From NCBI RefSeq assembly GCF_009727055.1, contig NC_052351.1, positions 54,641,888 through 54,705,887 on the forward strand: a DNA stretch of 64,000 nt, in the 5' to 3' direction. Of this stretch, positions 1-11,330 are shown piece by piece (within the stretch, counting starts at the first letter, position 1; every line of letters begins with the position of its first letter). The notes below the pieces were generated by a model. The model was not told the DNA's origin, made no database searches, and saw only the letters and a list, made by a program, of their open reading frames with translations. The position numbers and the translations under genes are program-made. This DNA comes from Benincasa hispida (Eukaryota; Streptophyta; Magnoliopsida; Cucurbitales; Cucurbitaceae).

Positions 1-935
1 TTCGTGGTCGACACCTTCTACTTGGCCGCATGACCAAGTGTCTCTTCCTTACACCATCAACGCAATCTTGCATCAGCACAACCCAATGTGTCTTCTTCTC
101 CTTTCACCAATGCATGGCCCTTAACTTTTTATGTCTTCTTATGCTACCACCTCTTTTACTTAAGGCTTAAGATCTTCCTAACAAGCCACATGTTCGGATG
201 ACATCCTCCATGAGTTCATCCTTCATATGCGTCCACAAACTCTTGGATGTTCAATGCATCACTTCCATTTTCCTTCCTTCAGCCGCATGCCATCACCAAC
301 AACCCTTCCAACAACACAACTTCTTCCAACGCATTGGTCCCTTCCAACGCATCAACACAACTTCTTCCAATGCTTTGGTCCCTTCTAATGCATCAACACA
401 ACTTCTTCCAATGCATTGGTCCCTTCCAATGCATTAACACAACTTCTTCCAATGCATTGGTCCCTTCCAATGCATCAACACAACTTCTTCCAACGCATCG
501 GTCCTTTCCAATGCATCAACACAACTTCTTCCAATGCATTGGTCCCTTCCAACACATCAACACAACTTCTTCCCACGCATTGGTCCGTTCCAAAATGTCA
601 ACACAACTTTTTATACTTAGCCAAATTTCAAAATTTTCCCTTTGCCGAAGTACTCTTTCCAAGATCTTGTGGCCAATGCATAGCAATGCCTAGTCCAACA
701 CTTAGTCAATTTTCAGGGATTTAATCTTAACTCAAAGCTACTCACATAGCAATGCCTAGTCCAACACTTAGTCAATTTTCAGTGATTTAAGCTTAACTCA
801 AAGCTACTCAAGGAAAATCTATTCAACAGTTAGAAATTTCCTTTTTCTTCAACATAGGATTTAACTTTCACCTAGTTAATCCCTTCATCACTTGCTTAAG
901 TAGGAAAAATGGAAATCTGGGTTTCACATATAGTC
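1..935 (-). repeat. chromovirus-type LTR fragment, reverse strand
   Basis: Read on the minus strand, the first 180 bases resemble the LTR sequence at about 27200-27440, including the shared words CCAAGTGTCTC, CCATCAACGCAAT and the AAGGCTTAAG stretch. The right part (about 885-920), with GTAGGAAAAATGG, also resembles the LTR start of the reverse-strand element near 44411-44440. It is therefore the U3 side of a large chromovirus-like LTR whose remainder lies left of the window. The short ORFs here (198-724) are low-complexity readings of the minisatellite, not genes. Confidence 0.6.
304..612. repeat. 41-bp tandem minisatellite, about 7 copies
   Basis: The unit is a 41-bp sequence containing CAACACAACTTCTTCCAATG followed by CATTGGTCCCTTCCAATG. 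About seven consecutive copies with scattered substitutions can be read. Each unit holds two ATGCAT-type words. It sits inside the U3 region of a reverse-strand LTR. Confidence 0.9.
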
Positions 936-1182
936 ACTCACAGGTCCTTCAAGTTTTCTTCCTTAAGGCTTGATAGGCTTTTCCAATGGGAGTTAAACCT
1001 ACACATATAAGCATACTACTTAGTGTTTACATTAGCCTTCCTTTTAGGCCTACTCAATAAATCAAGCTCACATGCCAAACCATCACATTGTGCCTCTTAC
1101 CATTCACTTTGAGGGTCAGACACTTAGCCAATTTGGAGAGATTGGGTGTCAAAAGAATGCACCCTTTGATCGCCCACACTCC
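936..1182. other. unassigned spacer before element A
   Basis: No coding signal, no tandem repeat and no recognised family match. It contains pyrimidine-rich stretches and the word CACTTAGCCAATTT, which also occurs in the reverse LTR near 44270, so it may be more of the same chromovirus. The five bases before the next LTR are ACTCC. Confidence 0.4.
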
Positions 1183-2926
1183 TAATAACTTGTAGAAATA
1201 CAAGTTATTTATGCTGTTTTATTTAGATATTGCGGCTAAATGGAAGAAAGGTTGCGTCGATTGTATAGAAATTGGCTGAGAAATGCAAGAATTATAAATT
1301 GTCGTCAATACACCACTAACACCATTGCGATGGTAGAATAGAATGTTTTGGTTCTGTTTTGCAGGAAATAAAGTCACCACATGCGTTCATGGCTCAAATA
1401 TACACCGAACAACGCATCTACGTCGCATTGCGCCCATCATTTAGGCATGAAGAGATGATCAACGCAATGACGGCGCATGCGACAATTGATCAAGAGCTTA
1501 GTGATCAACACAAATTCAACCACATGTGGTAATAAAAAATAACACTGCATGCAGGCGAACGATCGAAGATGTAAAGAGCAACGCAATTGCGGAGGATTTT
1601 GACGCGTGTACAGCTGACCGTTGTACATTACTGACGGGATTGATTGTGTAACAAAAGGAATATTCACTCCACCATTTCAGGAACTGCCTTAACAAGTGGG
1701 GACCACAATGTAAAGAGTCAAGCTTCGCCTATAAATAGCTTCTGTAATTCCATTAAAAGAGAGATAGGAATACTCGATATTTTGAATACTGATCTGAGAG
1801 AGAGACTGGTTGAGCGACTAATTAGAGTAGATCTAGGAAGAATCAAGAGACAAGGCCGAGAGGTGAGTCTCCGGGCAAAGAATCCTTTCGATCCCCGCTA
1901 TTGAAGCTCTGTACGTAGGTCACTTATACTAGAAGAGCAAGCTTGAGAGGGAAGCTCTTCTCTCCATTCATTCCACACGCCGGCATGCAAAACCTCTGTC
2001 CAGATCTGTGTCAAGACATTGACACTCTTCTGTATTTGTTTCTATCTCTTTATCATCACTTGTATTCATCTTCTTAATCTTTCATTCATACCATGTATCA
2101 GACGCTTAGTCGTAGTATTAATTGTTATGATCATTTCCATTATCATCTCTCTGTCTATTTCCGTTCATCCATAATTCACTTTCTCCATGATGTTTTCCTA
2201 ATTACCTAGATAATTAGCTAGAATTAAGCAAGTAAGTTAATTGGGTTAAGGAAATAATTGTGTTTAGTCAAAGCATGCTCGACGGCATCTTCAACTATGA
2301 GAGTAGAAGTGAAGATGTTATTTCGCCGATCGAGAGAGGGTTGGAAGAATGCATTAACTAAAGCGAGAAGTACTTCCAGAGATGGAAGCAACCTTGCGTT
2401 CATCACGTTCATCCCTGTTCACCATAGAGATATGGGAATGCGGCCGATCACCGAGAGGTGTACGCCAAGGGAAAGCGAAACCTTAGTTGTATCATTAACG
2501 CAATTAACAAACTTGATTCATCCATAAAGACTTGCCATCGCATACCATGATCCTTTGTATAACTTCACAGTCAGCCTCGAACTCAGTATCATGTATCTAT
2601 CTTGTCTCGTGTTAGTTTAGGATTTTATTTTCATCGCAATTTATTGTATTAACGAAATTTAATTTTACATTACTGTATCAACACACATTCTTTATTAATT
2701 GTGAAAACCAGTCGCATGTACCACAAAAGTAACACATTAACGAAAACAATCCCTGTGTTTGACCTTGGATTTTTCTGAGAAACTTGCGTTGGAATTATAG
2801 TTGGTTTCAGCACAAGGAAACTTGTGACACGCATTACTCTGTAGCATACTACGATCATATTATTAACAATGCATCATATATCGTAGTGCGCATGCCTAAA
2901 ATTGAAGCAAACAATTTACCGTTACA
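1183..2926 (+). repeat. 5' LTR of element A (family 1)
   Basis: It begins TAATAACTTGTAG (other copies begin TGATAACTTGTAG) and ends GTTACA just before the primer site. The terminus holds a perfect stem-loop: arm ATAACTTGTA, loop GAAA, arm TACAAGTTAT. Inside are a TATA box (1730-1738), a splice-donor-like AGGTGAGT (1861-1868) and, near the 3' end, the CCCTGTGTTTGACC block shared by all Athila-type LTRs in the window. Length is 1744 bp. Confidence 0.9.
1601..1738 (+). promoter_or_regulatory. LTR promoter of element A
   Basis: GACGCGTGTAC (a decayed G-box; other copies read GACACGTGTAC) is followed by a degenerate MYB-type site, the block AAGTGGGGACCAC at 1695, and TATAAATAG at 1730-1738. The same order and spacing recur in the LTRs starting at 9101, 46087, 53870 and 60018. 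Transcription should start about 30 bp after the TATA box. Confidence 0.7.
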
Positions 2927-2992
2927 AGTTTATGGCGCCATTGCCGGGGATTGATAACGGTTAGTGTCGAGTACGTTTGTCATATTTTGCAG
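1863..2992 (+). other. putative 5' leader intron of element A
   Basis: The donor AG/GTGAGT lies about 130 bp after the TATA box, and the acceptor ATTTTGCAG is at 2984-2992, about 50 bp before the gag ATG. Splicing would remove most of the leader and the primer site. The same pair is kept in other family-1 copies. The splicing itself is inferred. Confidence 0.5.
2933..2950 (+). other. primer binding site, tRNA-Asp type
   Basis: TGGCGCCATTGCCGGGGA differs at one base from the complement of the 3' end of plant tRNA-Asp (TGGCGCCGTTGCCGGGGA), the primer used by Athila elements. It lies six bases after the LTR end. It is the best-preserved primer site of this family in the window. Confidence 0.9.
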
Positions 2993-3043
2993 GATAGATC
3001 TCTTTGTACAGGCTGTTTATCGCGAAGAGCAGTCTGACGGTTT

Positions 3044-4645
3044 ATGAGTATTGGAGTGATCCACATATTCTAAGCTGACCCAGAGATCAGTTGTATTTTT
3101 CGCTCAAGAGCACATCAGAACCGAATTAAGCGGAGAAGAAACATGGCTAATAATAACGAGGCACCCGAAGTGAATCAAGGGGAAAATTGGCCAGTGTAAG
3201 ACCCTGTATTTCTTGCTACTGACCGCAACATCCCTATGAGGAACTATGCGGCACCGAATTTTTATAACTTCGCGCCTGGAATTTCAAGACCCACGATTGA
3301 GGAGAATGCAAATTTTGTGATAAGGCCGATAATGCTTCAAATGATCCAGAATGCGGGGCAATTCAGAGGTCTACAAGGAGAAGACCCGCATACTCATTTG
3401 ACTAGCTTTGTAGACATGTGTAGCGCAACCTCCATACCTGGTGTGACTCTAGAAGGACTTAAATTGTATCTCTTCCCTTACACCTTGAGGGATGAGGCAA
3501 GGAGGTGGGCTCAGTAATTAGAGCCAAATGAAATCAACGCATGGGATCAGTTGGTTGAAAGGTTTATGAATAGATTCTTCCCTCTAGCCGTTAACGCAAA
3601 GAGACGGAGGGATGTGTTGAATTTTGAACAGAAGGGTTATGAAACTTTGAGCACCATCTGGGTGTGATTCAGACAATTAGTGAAGAGTTGTCCGCACATT
3701 GGGATTCCCAATTGCATTATGATGGAGACTTTTTACAATGGCTTCGATCAACCAATGCAAGCAGTTGTTGATGCCTCCGCAGTAGGAGGATTAATGGACA
3801 GGTCGTATACAGAAGCAAAGAGCATCTTAGATCGCATTTTGTGAAATTCAGATGAATGGTTAGATACCAGGTTTGAGGAAAGAGGTTTGGACTAAGAAAA
3901 AGCAGAAGGTTCCTTTGTACCAACTGATACAATGAACACCTTGGTAGACCAAATGACCACAATGACCTCGCTTCTTCAGACTATGGCTATTCAGCAAAGA
4001 CATCTCTCTCAAGGTTCAGCACAAGCCAATGTGTTGACACATGTGGAATCAACAATCCATATACTCTGTCTACAATGAACCGTTCGGCACTCCTACAACC
4101 CTGGTTGGCAGAATTACCCAACCTTTAGTTGGGATGGGAATCACAACCAGGGAAGCCAAAGTAGTCATCAGAACAGTTATCAATGGAATTGAGGCAACCC
4201 TCCAGTCTTCATTAATCAGGATCATAGCTCAGGTAATTTTCAAAGTATGCAACCCTATGACCAACCGTTCTTTTCTGACACCTCTTGCAGTACCTCGTCT
4301 CTGGAAACATTGTTGAAACATTATATCGAGAAGAGCGAGGCAATTAAGAAATCATAAGCTTCCTCCCTTAGAGAGCTAGAGGAGCAGGTTGAACAGCTTA
4401 CGATTGAATTTAAGAATAAAATGTCTGGTACACTACTCAGTAGTTTGGGAGCATCGGGGCCACGTGGTAAAGAACAATGTCAAGCAGTGACATTGAGAAG
4501 TGGTAAAACAACAGTCCCCATGTCACCTATACCAGATTCAATAACAAGACCAGTAGATTTAACCATCAACGATGACCCATCAACCATGAATGACAGAATT
4601 ACCAGTTCAGAAGAAAGTACATCTACAAGGGATGAATCTCAGTAA
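3044..4645 (+). pseudogene. gag: gag of element A (Athila-type capsid/nucleocapsid), degenerate
   Basis: Gag forms the virus-like particle and binds the element RNA. The ATG at 3044 follows the acceptor by about 50 bp and corresponds to the start in C, D and E. Recognisable parts are NFAPGISRPTIEENA (about 3265), GEDPHTHLTSF (3380), LFPYTLRDEARRW (3470) and the METFYNG region (3722). The zinc knuckle seen in D (CVNCGGAHEADMC) is lost around 4030, leaving only YNPGW-type sequence. The C-terminal LETLLKHYIEKSEA and GKEQCQAVTLRSGK remain. At least five in-frame stops (for example near 3197, 3516, 3667) make it non-functional. It continues toward the protease as one Gag-Pol frame in the ancestor. 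Confidence 0.85.
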
Positions 4646-4844
4646 GACTTAAATTCAAAAATCAACGCAACCTCCAATTACTAAAACACAGCAAGCACAG
4701 GACCTCAATGAACAACCAATTGAACAGGAAGTACGGCGGGATCCTCCACCTTTCCCATCAAGGCTGAAGAAGCAAGATGATAGTAAGCAATTTCAGAGGT
4801 TCCTAGATGTTCTCCAACAACTACACATCAATATTCCCTTAATA

Positions 4845-5582
4845 TAAGCTTTGGAACAAATGGCAAGTTATGTGAAATTCCTCAAGGATATACTTGCTAA
4901 CAAAAGAAAGATCAGGGAAAATGAAACAGTTGCATTAACATATGAGTGCAGTACGCTATTTCAAAACAACATCCCCACCAAAATGAAAGATCCTAGGAGT
5001 TTCACACTGCCCTGCTCAATCGGGGGAAAGAAGGTCGAAAATGTGCTGTGTGATTTAGGGGCGAGTATAAACCTAATGGCCTTGTCAATCTTCAAAATGT
5101 TAAATAACGGCAACGCAATACCAACCAAAATTACATTGTAGTTGGCCGATAGATCAATAACACATCACAAGGGCAAAATAGAGGATGTACTCGTGCAAGT
5201 AGAAAAGTTTATCTTCCCTACTGACTTTATCATATTAGATTATGAAGCTGACAGAGAGGTGCCTATCATCTTGGGTCACCCATTTCTTGCAACAAGGCGG
5301 GCATTGATCGATGTACAGAAAGGAGAACTTACCATCAGGGTTGACAATCAGCAAGTTAAGTTCAACGTTGTCAATGCGTTGAAATACCTGAGTGATATGG
5401 AGAATTGTCAATATGTTGAGGAATTGCAGGAAGAACCTTGGCACGCGCCCGTAGAAGAGTTCGAGGAAGAAGATTTGGGAATTGGCGCAATGTGGGAGGA
5501 GAATTACGCCACAATTTTGAGTCAGATTTTGAAACGATCAAGTTATCTGAACGAACAACGCAACGCACTAAGTCATCCTTAG
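4845..5582 (+). pseudogene. pol: aspartic protease region of element A pol
   Basis: This retroviral-type aspartic protease matured Gag-Pol. The segment shows SFTLPCSIGG, then the catalytic CDLGASINLM (about 5050), and later the family motif PIILGHPFLAT (about 5260) that precedes the C-terminal strand. DLGAS in place of DTGA is normal for Athila proteases. A stop at 5139-5141 splits the domain into two readable parts. After about 5400 comes the acidic linker before RT, and from 5530 the sequence enters a duplicated assembly junction. Confidence 0.85.
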
Positions 5583-6020
5583 AAGAACCACTCGTGTTAG
5601 AGTTGAAGCCATTGCCTGTGCACCTCAAATATGCTTACTTAGCTGGAAATAACACTTTACCAGTTATTATATCTACCTCATAAGTAAAGAGAAGGAGGAC
5701 GCACTTATCCAGATCCTGAAAAATAACGCAAAAGCCTTGGGATGGACCTTAGCGGATATTCGGGGGATCAGTCCTNGAAACGATCAAGTTATCTGAACGA
5801 ACAACGCAACGCACTAAGTCATCCTTAGAAGAACCACTCGTGTTAGAGTTGAAGCCATTGCCTGTGCACCTAAAATAGTTTATTTAGGAGGCAATAACAC
5901 CTTACCGGTTATTATATCTGCCTCGCTGAGTAAAGAGAAGGAGGACGCACTTATCCAGATCCTGAAAAATAACGCAAAAGCCTTGGGATGGACCTTAGCG
6001 GATATTCGGGGGATCAGTCC
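5530..6020 (+). repeat. approximately 245-bp duplication around a single N (probable assembly join)
   Basis: Bases from about 5530 to 5775 recur from 5777 to about 6020 around the lone N at 5776. Both copies share GAAACGATCAAGTTATCTG and the later GGATATTCGGGGGATCAGTC. The copies differ in places (TATGCTTACTTAGCTGG against TAGTTTATTTAGGAGGC). That fits two contigs from different haplotypes or element copies that were abutted instead of merged. Confidence 0.9.
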
Positions 6021-6798
6021 TTCGTATTACATGCACAGGATTCGTCTTGGGGAAGGAAAAACGGGATCTATAGAGAGGCAACGTCGTTTGAACCCTACCA
6101 TGAGGGAGGTTGTGAAGCAAGAAATAGTGAAGTGGTTGGATGTAGGAATCATTTACCCTATATCAGACAGCAGCTGGGTAAGCCCAGTGCAGCGCGTTCC
6201 GAAGAAAGAGGGAATGACAGTCGTCACTAACAGCAGGAATGAGTTAATTCCCACAAGGACAACTACGGGGTGGAGAATATGTATGGACTACCGCAAATTC
6301 AATCTGGCCACTAAAAAGGACCACTTTCCACTCCCGTTTATTGATCAGATGTTAGACCAACTTGCTGGGAATGAATTCTTCTGTTTTCTTGACGACTACT
6401 CAGGGTACAACCAAATTGCAATTGCACCGGAGGATCAAGATAAGACAAACTTCACAAGCCCATTTGGCACATTTGCATTCCGTCACATGCCATTTGGACT
6501 ATGCAATGCACCAGGTACTTTCCAACGATGTATGATGGCGATATTTTCAGATTTCTTGGAGGAGTCAATAGAGGTATTTATGGATGATTTTTCAGTTTTT
6601 GGCAATACTTATGACTCCTGGTTATCTAATCTTGAGAAAGTCTTGAAGAGATGTGTGGAAACTAATATTATTCTAAACTGGGAGAAATGCCACATTATGG
6701 TTGAAGAAGGAATTATGCTAGGTCACAAAATATCGAAGGTAGGATTGGAAGTTGATCAAGTGAAATCGACGCAATTTCCAAATTACCACCACCAGTAA
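5983..6798 (+). pseudogene. pol: reverse transcriptase of element A
   Basis: This RNA-dependent DNA polymerase domain copied the element RNA. Visible motifs in order are the start GWTLADIRGISPSYYMH, VKWLDVGIIYPISDSSWVSPVQ (about 6130), the GWRICMDYRK motif (6270), HFPLPFIDQMLDQLAG (6320), the CFLDDYSGYNQIAIAPEDQ block with its first catalytic Asp (6390), RHMPFGLCNAPGTFQRCM (6480), and the active-site FMDDF (about 6577-6591). Its 271 residues are open without a stop, the longest intact pol piece in the window. The frame breaks just before the RNase H domain. The motifs are typical of Athila-type Ty3/gypsy. Confidence 0.93.
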
Positions 6799-6800
6799 AC

Positions 6801-7312
6801 GTGAAAACGCTTAGGAGTTTTTTGGGACATGCGGAATTTTATCAAAGATTTATCCTCAACTTTTCTCAGATCGCAAGACCCCTAAGTGCGCTCCTTGAGG
6901 CTGACCGCGAATATGATTTTGATGATGCGTGCACTAAAGCTTTCCATACACTGAAAAACGCGGTCATCACCGTACCCATTCTGATTACGCTGGGTTGGAC
7001 ACAACCGTTTGCGTTGATGTGTGATGCTAGCAGACATCAAAACGTTGAATGATGCGTAGGAGAATTATACAACCACGAAAAAAGAAATGCTCGCGGTGGT
7101 ATTTGCACTAGAGAAATTTCGACAGTACTTAATCAGAACAAACGTTGTGGTGTATACTGATCGTTTTGCGATCAAATATCTTATGACAAAGAAGGATGCG
7201 AAATCGAGACTGATACGGTGGGTGTTACTCCTGCAAGAATTTGACTTAGAAATCAAAGATCGGAAGGGCATCGAGAACTAAGTCGCTGATCATCTGTCAA
7301 GATTGGAAAATT
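6801..7312 (+). pseudogene. pol: RNase H region of element A
   Basis: RNase H degrades the RNA strand during reverse transcription. The connection domain reads LRSFLGHAEFYQRFI (6805) followed by ARPLSALLEADREY. The catalytic CDAS is at about 7021, and the C-terminal part shows [22 protein letters not shown] (7145) and ADHLSRLE (near 7290). Stops near 7050 and 7280 and a frame change between the two parts show decay. Downstream it leads straight into the integrase zinc finger. Confidence 0.85.
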
Positions 7313-7369
7313 GCGAGATTTAGGAGAAAGAAAAAGACATTGAAGAAAGATTCCCTGATGAGCTACTGA

Positions 7370-8672
7370 TGTCGGTAGGCATTAATGTTCCATTGTATAC
7401 GGACATTGTAAACTTCATCATTTGTGGCCAAGTACCAGAAGACTATACTTACCAGTAGAAGAAGAAGCTGAGACATGATGTCAAGTTTTATTTCTGGGAC
7501 GACCCCTTCCTGTATCGACTTGGACTTGATCATATTTTACGTCGATGCATTCCTGAGCATGAAGCCAAGCACATTTTGGAGCTTTGTCATGAGTCCCCTT
7601 ATGGAGGACATTTTGAGGGGCAGCGGACTATCGCAAAAGTCCTACAAAGTGGCTACTTTTGGCCAACTTGTTTAAAGATGCCCATGTCCATGTTGTGCAG
7701 TGCAATTGATGCAATAGAATGGGGAACATGTCTAGAAGAAATGAAATGCCCTTGATGTCAATCTTGGAGATTGAATTATTTGATGTATGGGGAATCAACT
7801 TTATGGGCCCATTTCCGCCGTCAAAAGGTCATCAATACATTCTAGTCGAGGTTGACTATGTATCGAAGTGCGTTTAGGCCATCGAATGTGCTAAGTACGA
7901 TGCGGCCACAGTGGCAAAATTTCTCAAGGAGAATATCTTTGTCTGATATGGGACGCCCCGGGCCTTAATCAGCGATGAGGGCTCACATTTCATCAACCAC
8001 ATCATCACCAACCTGTTGACCAAATTTAACATCAGCCATAGAGTTGCAACCGCTTATCGCCCATAAACTAATGGGCAGGCAAAGATTTCTAACAGAGAGA
8101 TCAAAACTATCTTGGAGAAGGTAGTCAGTACCTCCAGGAAGGATTGGTCACCCAAGCTCGATGAAGCGATGTGGGCATATAAGATTGCCTTTAAAACTCC
8201 AATTGGCATGTCCCCATATGCTCTGGTCTTCAAAAAAGCCAGTCATCTGCCTCTTGATTTGGAACACAAGGCAATGTGGGCATGCAAGAAGCTGAACTTT
8301 GATTTAGCAAGTGTGGAGAGAGTCCAGAAGTTGTAACTGGACCAGCTGGTCGAGTGGCGAAAGGATGCTTACGAAAATGCCAAGCTCTATAAGGAGAGAA
8401 CCAAGAAGTGGCATGACGACTTCATAAGCAACCGGACATTCATTGAAGGTCAACAGGTACTACTGTTTAATGCACGTTTGCGATTGTTTCAAGGGAAGTT
8501 GAAGTCCCACTGGTCTGGGCCATTCTGCATCAAGACTATCTTTCCCCACAGTGTAGTGGAACTGACAATTGAAGACGGGAACAACGCATTTAAAGTCAAT
8601 GGTCAACGAATTAAGCCCTACTTTGGGGGTGATGTGGATCGACGCATGGAGACCATCAACTTAGGCAAGTAG
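7370..8672 (+). pseudogene. pol: integrase of element A
   Basis: This DDE integrase inserts the element DNA. The N-terminal zinc-binding region is decayed around 7480-7760. The catalytic core can be followed through several frames: VDYVSK with the first Asp (about 7850), [12 protein letters not shown] with the second Asp (about 7963), and SNREIK with the Glu (about 8090). The C-terminal part is readable: [20 protein letters not shown], then LKSHWSGPF and PYFGGDVDRRMETINLGK, ending at a stop at 8672. There is no chromodomain, as expected of Athila. The end of this frame marks the far side of the pol deletion seen in C, D and E. Confidence 0.85.
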
Positions 8673-9100
8673 GATTAACTGCTTGCGGGGGATGCTATTT
8701 CGGTAACTCTGAAAAACTTCTTTCAATCAGCATCCCTATATCTAGGTTTAATTGCTTTCTTTACAGTTTTCATTTACTGCTTATTAGAATTAGCCTTTAA
8801 TGCTTTTTGTATTTACCTTCATTTTAATTCATTTGTGTATTTCCATGTCATGTTTAATTTCTTTAATTTGTATGCATTAGTAGTGCTGTTCTTAAAATGT
8901 TTGTGAATGACTGAATGAAACGATGAGCACCGCAAAGTCTTTTTGACTTGCATTATTGATGAATTAATAAGAAAAATAAAAATTGGTATGCAACGCGATG
9001 ATAGGTGCATCTTGTGAGAACAAGATACACTTTGCGTCCATCCTACCTAAATGCATTGCGCTGAGGGGTGTGTTGCACTCGTATGTACTTTTCGCTCGTC
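8673..9100 (+). other. post-pol noncoding stretch of element A
   Basis: This AT-rich DNA has no ORF of note. It corresponds to the region after gag in D (31100-31550). The last 40 bases include GAGGGGTGTGTTGC, the first of the two polypurine-like repeats that precede ORF3 elsewhere. The five bases before element B are TCGTC; no matching right-hand duplication can be seen because B is truncated. Confidence 0.7.
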
Positions 9101-9508
9101 TGATAACTTGTAGAAATACAAGTTATTTATGCCACCTTATCTAGATATTGCAGCCAAAAGTTAGTGATCATGCGCCGATTGTATGAAAATTAGCCTAGAA
9201 TTATAATAATTATAAATGATCGCAATTACACCCACTAACACCATAAAGATGGAAGACAAGGCGAATATTACTCTGTTTTGCAGGAAACCAAGTTACCGCT
9301 TGCGATCAAGGCTCAAGACCAACTGATCAACGCATCTCTGTCACATTGCGCCTGCTAACCAACAATGAAGAGACGATTACTGCAATGACGGCGCAATGCA
9401 ACAGTCGATCCAGGGCTGTATTTCAACCGCATGCAATAATTAAAACAACACCACATACGAACTCACGATCGAAAGATGCAGCTGAGCAACGCAAAAGTAG
9501 AGGATTGA

Positions 9509-9649
9509 GACACGTGTACAACTAACGGTTGTGTAGAATTGGTGGTCTGATTGCATAACAGAAGGAATAATTATTCCTTCATCTTTGGAATTACCATAAT
9601 AGCAAGTGGGGACCACAAGGCAAGAGTCAAAGACCTGCACCTATAAATA
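9509..9649 (+). promoter_or_regulatory. LTR promoter of element B
   Basis: A perfect G-box core CACGTG is followed within ten bases by CTAACGGTTG, close to the plant MYB/MSA consensus, and by TATAAATA 110 bp further on. It is the best-preserved version of the family-1 promoter. Confidence 0.65.
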
Positions 9650-10118
9650 CCCCATAGATTTCAGAGAAAACTTATGCTACTTGATACGGTGATACAGGGC
9701 TAATTGCTGCTAAAGTGTTAAGAGAAAAGGCTGAGCTGAATGCTTAATTGAAGAAATCTGGGAAGAAGACGAGACAAGGCCGAGAGGTGAGTCTCAGATC
9801 CATCCAATCTGGCAAGCAGATCTCCATCCGAATTGGTGCCAAGATGTTGGCACTTGTTTGTATCTGTTCTATCTCTTTTCATCATTGTAGTTCATATTCT
9901 TTATCTCTTCATTCACACACCATGTATCAAACGCTTAATAGATATATTAAATGTTTTGATTACTTTCATATTCCATTTTCTATCTACTTCTGTTCCTCCA
10001 TTAATCACTTTCTCCATGATGTCTTCTTAATCCCCTGGTAGTTAATATGAATTAAACGAGTACTTAACTTGTGTTAAAGAGATAACTGCATTTAGCTAAG
10101 TCATGCTAGATGGCAACT

Positions 10119-10200
10119 TCATAACCTTCACATTCCATGTTCTTTCCATAACCTTCACAGCCACAACATTCCATGTTCTTTACATAACCTTCACAGCCAG
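10119..10200 (+). repeat. small tandem duplication at an LTR deletion
   Basis: The phrase ATAACCTTCACAGCCA and the phrase CATTCCATGTTCTTT each occur twice in succession. This is where B lacks about 330 bp present in other LTRs, so it looks like a repair or template-switch scar. Confidence 0.7.
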
Positions 10201-10696
10201 CCTGGACCCCACATCTTGTATCAAGAAGCCTGTATCTTGTATCATCTAGTTTAGGTTTACTGTACTTATTTTATTATCGCATTTTTACTGCTTTCCTTTA
10301 CTTTACCGCAATTTTATATACTTGTACAAAATAATTTTTAAAGATTGAAAAACTTGGTCGCATATATCACGAACATACCACAATAACCTAAGACAGTCCC
10401 TGTGTTTGACCTTGGATCACATCGAAAAACTTGCGGTGGAATTACACTTGGTTCCATCGTAAGAAAACTTGGGACAACGCATGGCATACTATGTGAACAT
10501 TCATAATTAATGCATATCTAGAAGTACTATCGCATCATTTCGAGCATAGAACCTCATACATCTATCAGCGTTACAAGTTTATGGCACCGTTGCTGGGGAG
10601 TGGTTAACGGTTTATTGTTTGAGTGTATTTTTTGGTATTTTGCAAGACAAATCTCATTGTATTGGGTATTCAATGCGGAGAGCAGCCTAACGGTTT

Positions 10697-11330
10697 ATGA
10701 TTCCTAGTGCTGAACCAGAATTTGATGTTGACCTTGAGATCAGGTGTACTTTTCGCGCAAGGGCACGTCAGAACTGAATTAGGCAAAAAAAGGTAGCAAG
10801 CATGGCGAACAACAATGATAATGCAGTATTGGTTGTGAACCAAAGGGGCTGTTCATCCAGCATAGGATCCTGTCTTCCTGGCTACTGATCGCAATATCCC
10901 AATGCGTAATTATGACACCCAATTTGTATGACTTTTCGCCTAGAATCTCGAGGCCTACTGTGGAGGAGAATGCGCGGTTCGAGATTAAGTCGATCATGCT
11001 GCAAATGATTCAAAATGTCTGGCCGTTTAGGGGTTTGCAAGGTGAAGACCCACATGTTCATCTGACCAGCTTTGTCAAAATGTGTGGCAACTTGTCCTTA
11101 CCTGGCGTGACCCTAGAGAGTATAAGACTATATATGTTCCCTTACACCTTGAGGGACGAGGCTAAGAAGTGGGCTCACTCACTGGAGCTAAATGAAATCA
11201 CTTCATGGGAGAAATTGGTAGAGCGGTTCACGAAGAAGTTCTTTCCACCTACCGTCAACGCAAGGCGACGAAAGGACGAGTTGAACTTCGAACAGATGGA
11301 GAATGAGACCTTAAGCACTGTATTGGGTTG
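10697..11330 (+). pseudogene. gag: gag of element B, N-terminal part
   Basis: It starts at the ATG after the PBS (AGTTTATGATTCC; the leader acceptor is mutated to TTTTGCAA). It holds YDFSPRISRPTVEENARFEIK (about 10928), GEDPHVHLTSF, MFPYTLRDEAKKW and FFPPTVNARRRKDELNFEQMENE. The reading ends abruptly at ETLSTVLG because the element is deleted from here to the pre-ORF3 stretch. An early frame change lies between 10830 and 10912. Gag would normally continue to a zinc knuckle, absent here. Confidence 0.85.

Larger units (their letters stand above)
1183..9100 (+). mobile_element. element A: Athila-like Ty3/gypsy retrotransposon, pol-bearing, 3' truncated
   Basis: The order is 5' LTR (1183-2926), tRNA-Asp-type primer site, gag, aspartic protease, reverse transcriptase, RNase H, integrase, then a noncoding stretch. 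This is the Athila/Ty3 order, with integrase last. At 9100 it stops abruptly at an LTR start that is followed by its own primer site and gag, so that LTR most likely belongs to a younger relative (B) that landed in the post-pol region. A is the only family-1 copy in the window that kept pol. Many in-frame stops and a split RNase H frame show it is dead. Confidence 0.85.
9101..10574 (+). repeat. 5' LTR of element B (family 1)
   Basis: It starts TGATAACTTGTAG and ends GCGTTACA. It keeps the GAAA-loop terminal hairpin, the G-box GACACGTGTAC (9509-9519), CTAACGGTTG (9522-9531), AAGTGGGGACCAC, TATAAATA (9642-9649) and AGGTGAGT (9785-9792). It is shorter than other copies (1474 bp) because about 330 bp are missing near 10110-10200. 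Confidence 0.9.

Noticed and set aside
304..612. Possible CRISPR-like array
   Set aside because: The units are contiguous without spacers, and the sequence is plant LTR DNA.
198..724. Overlapping ORFs of 79-148 residues
   Set aside because: They are three-frame readings of a 41-bp minisatellite without stops; the peptides repeat STQLLPMHWS-like strings and have no domain.
5235..5628. Antisense ORFs over the protease
   Set aside because: The sense strand carries clear protease motifs.
9101..10574. 3' LTR of element A
   Set aside because: It is followed by a primer site and gag and is not preceded by a polypurine tract, so it is better read as the 5' LTR of B inserted into A.
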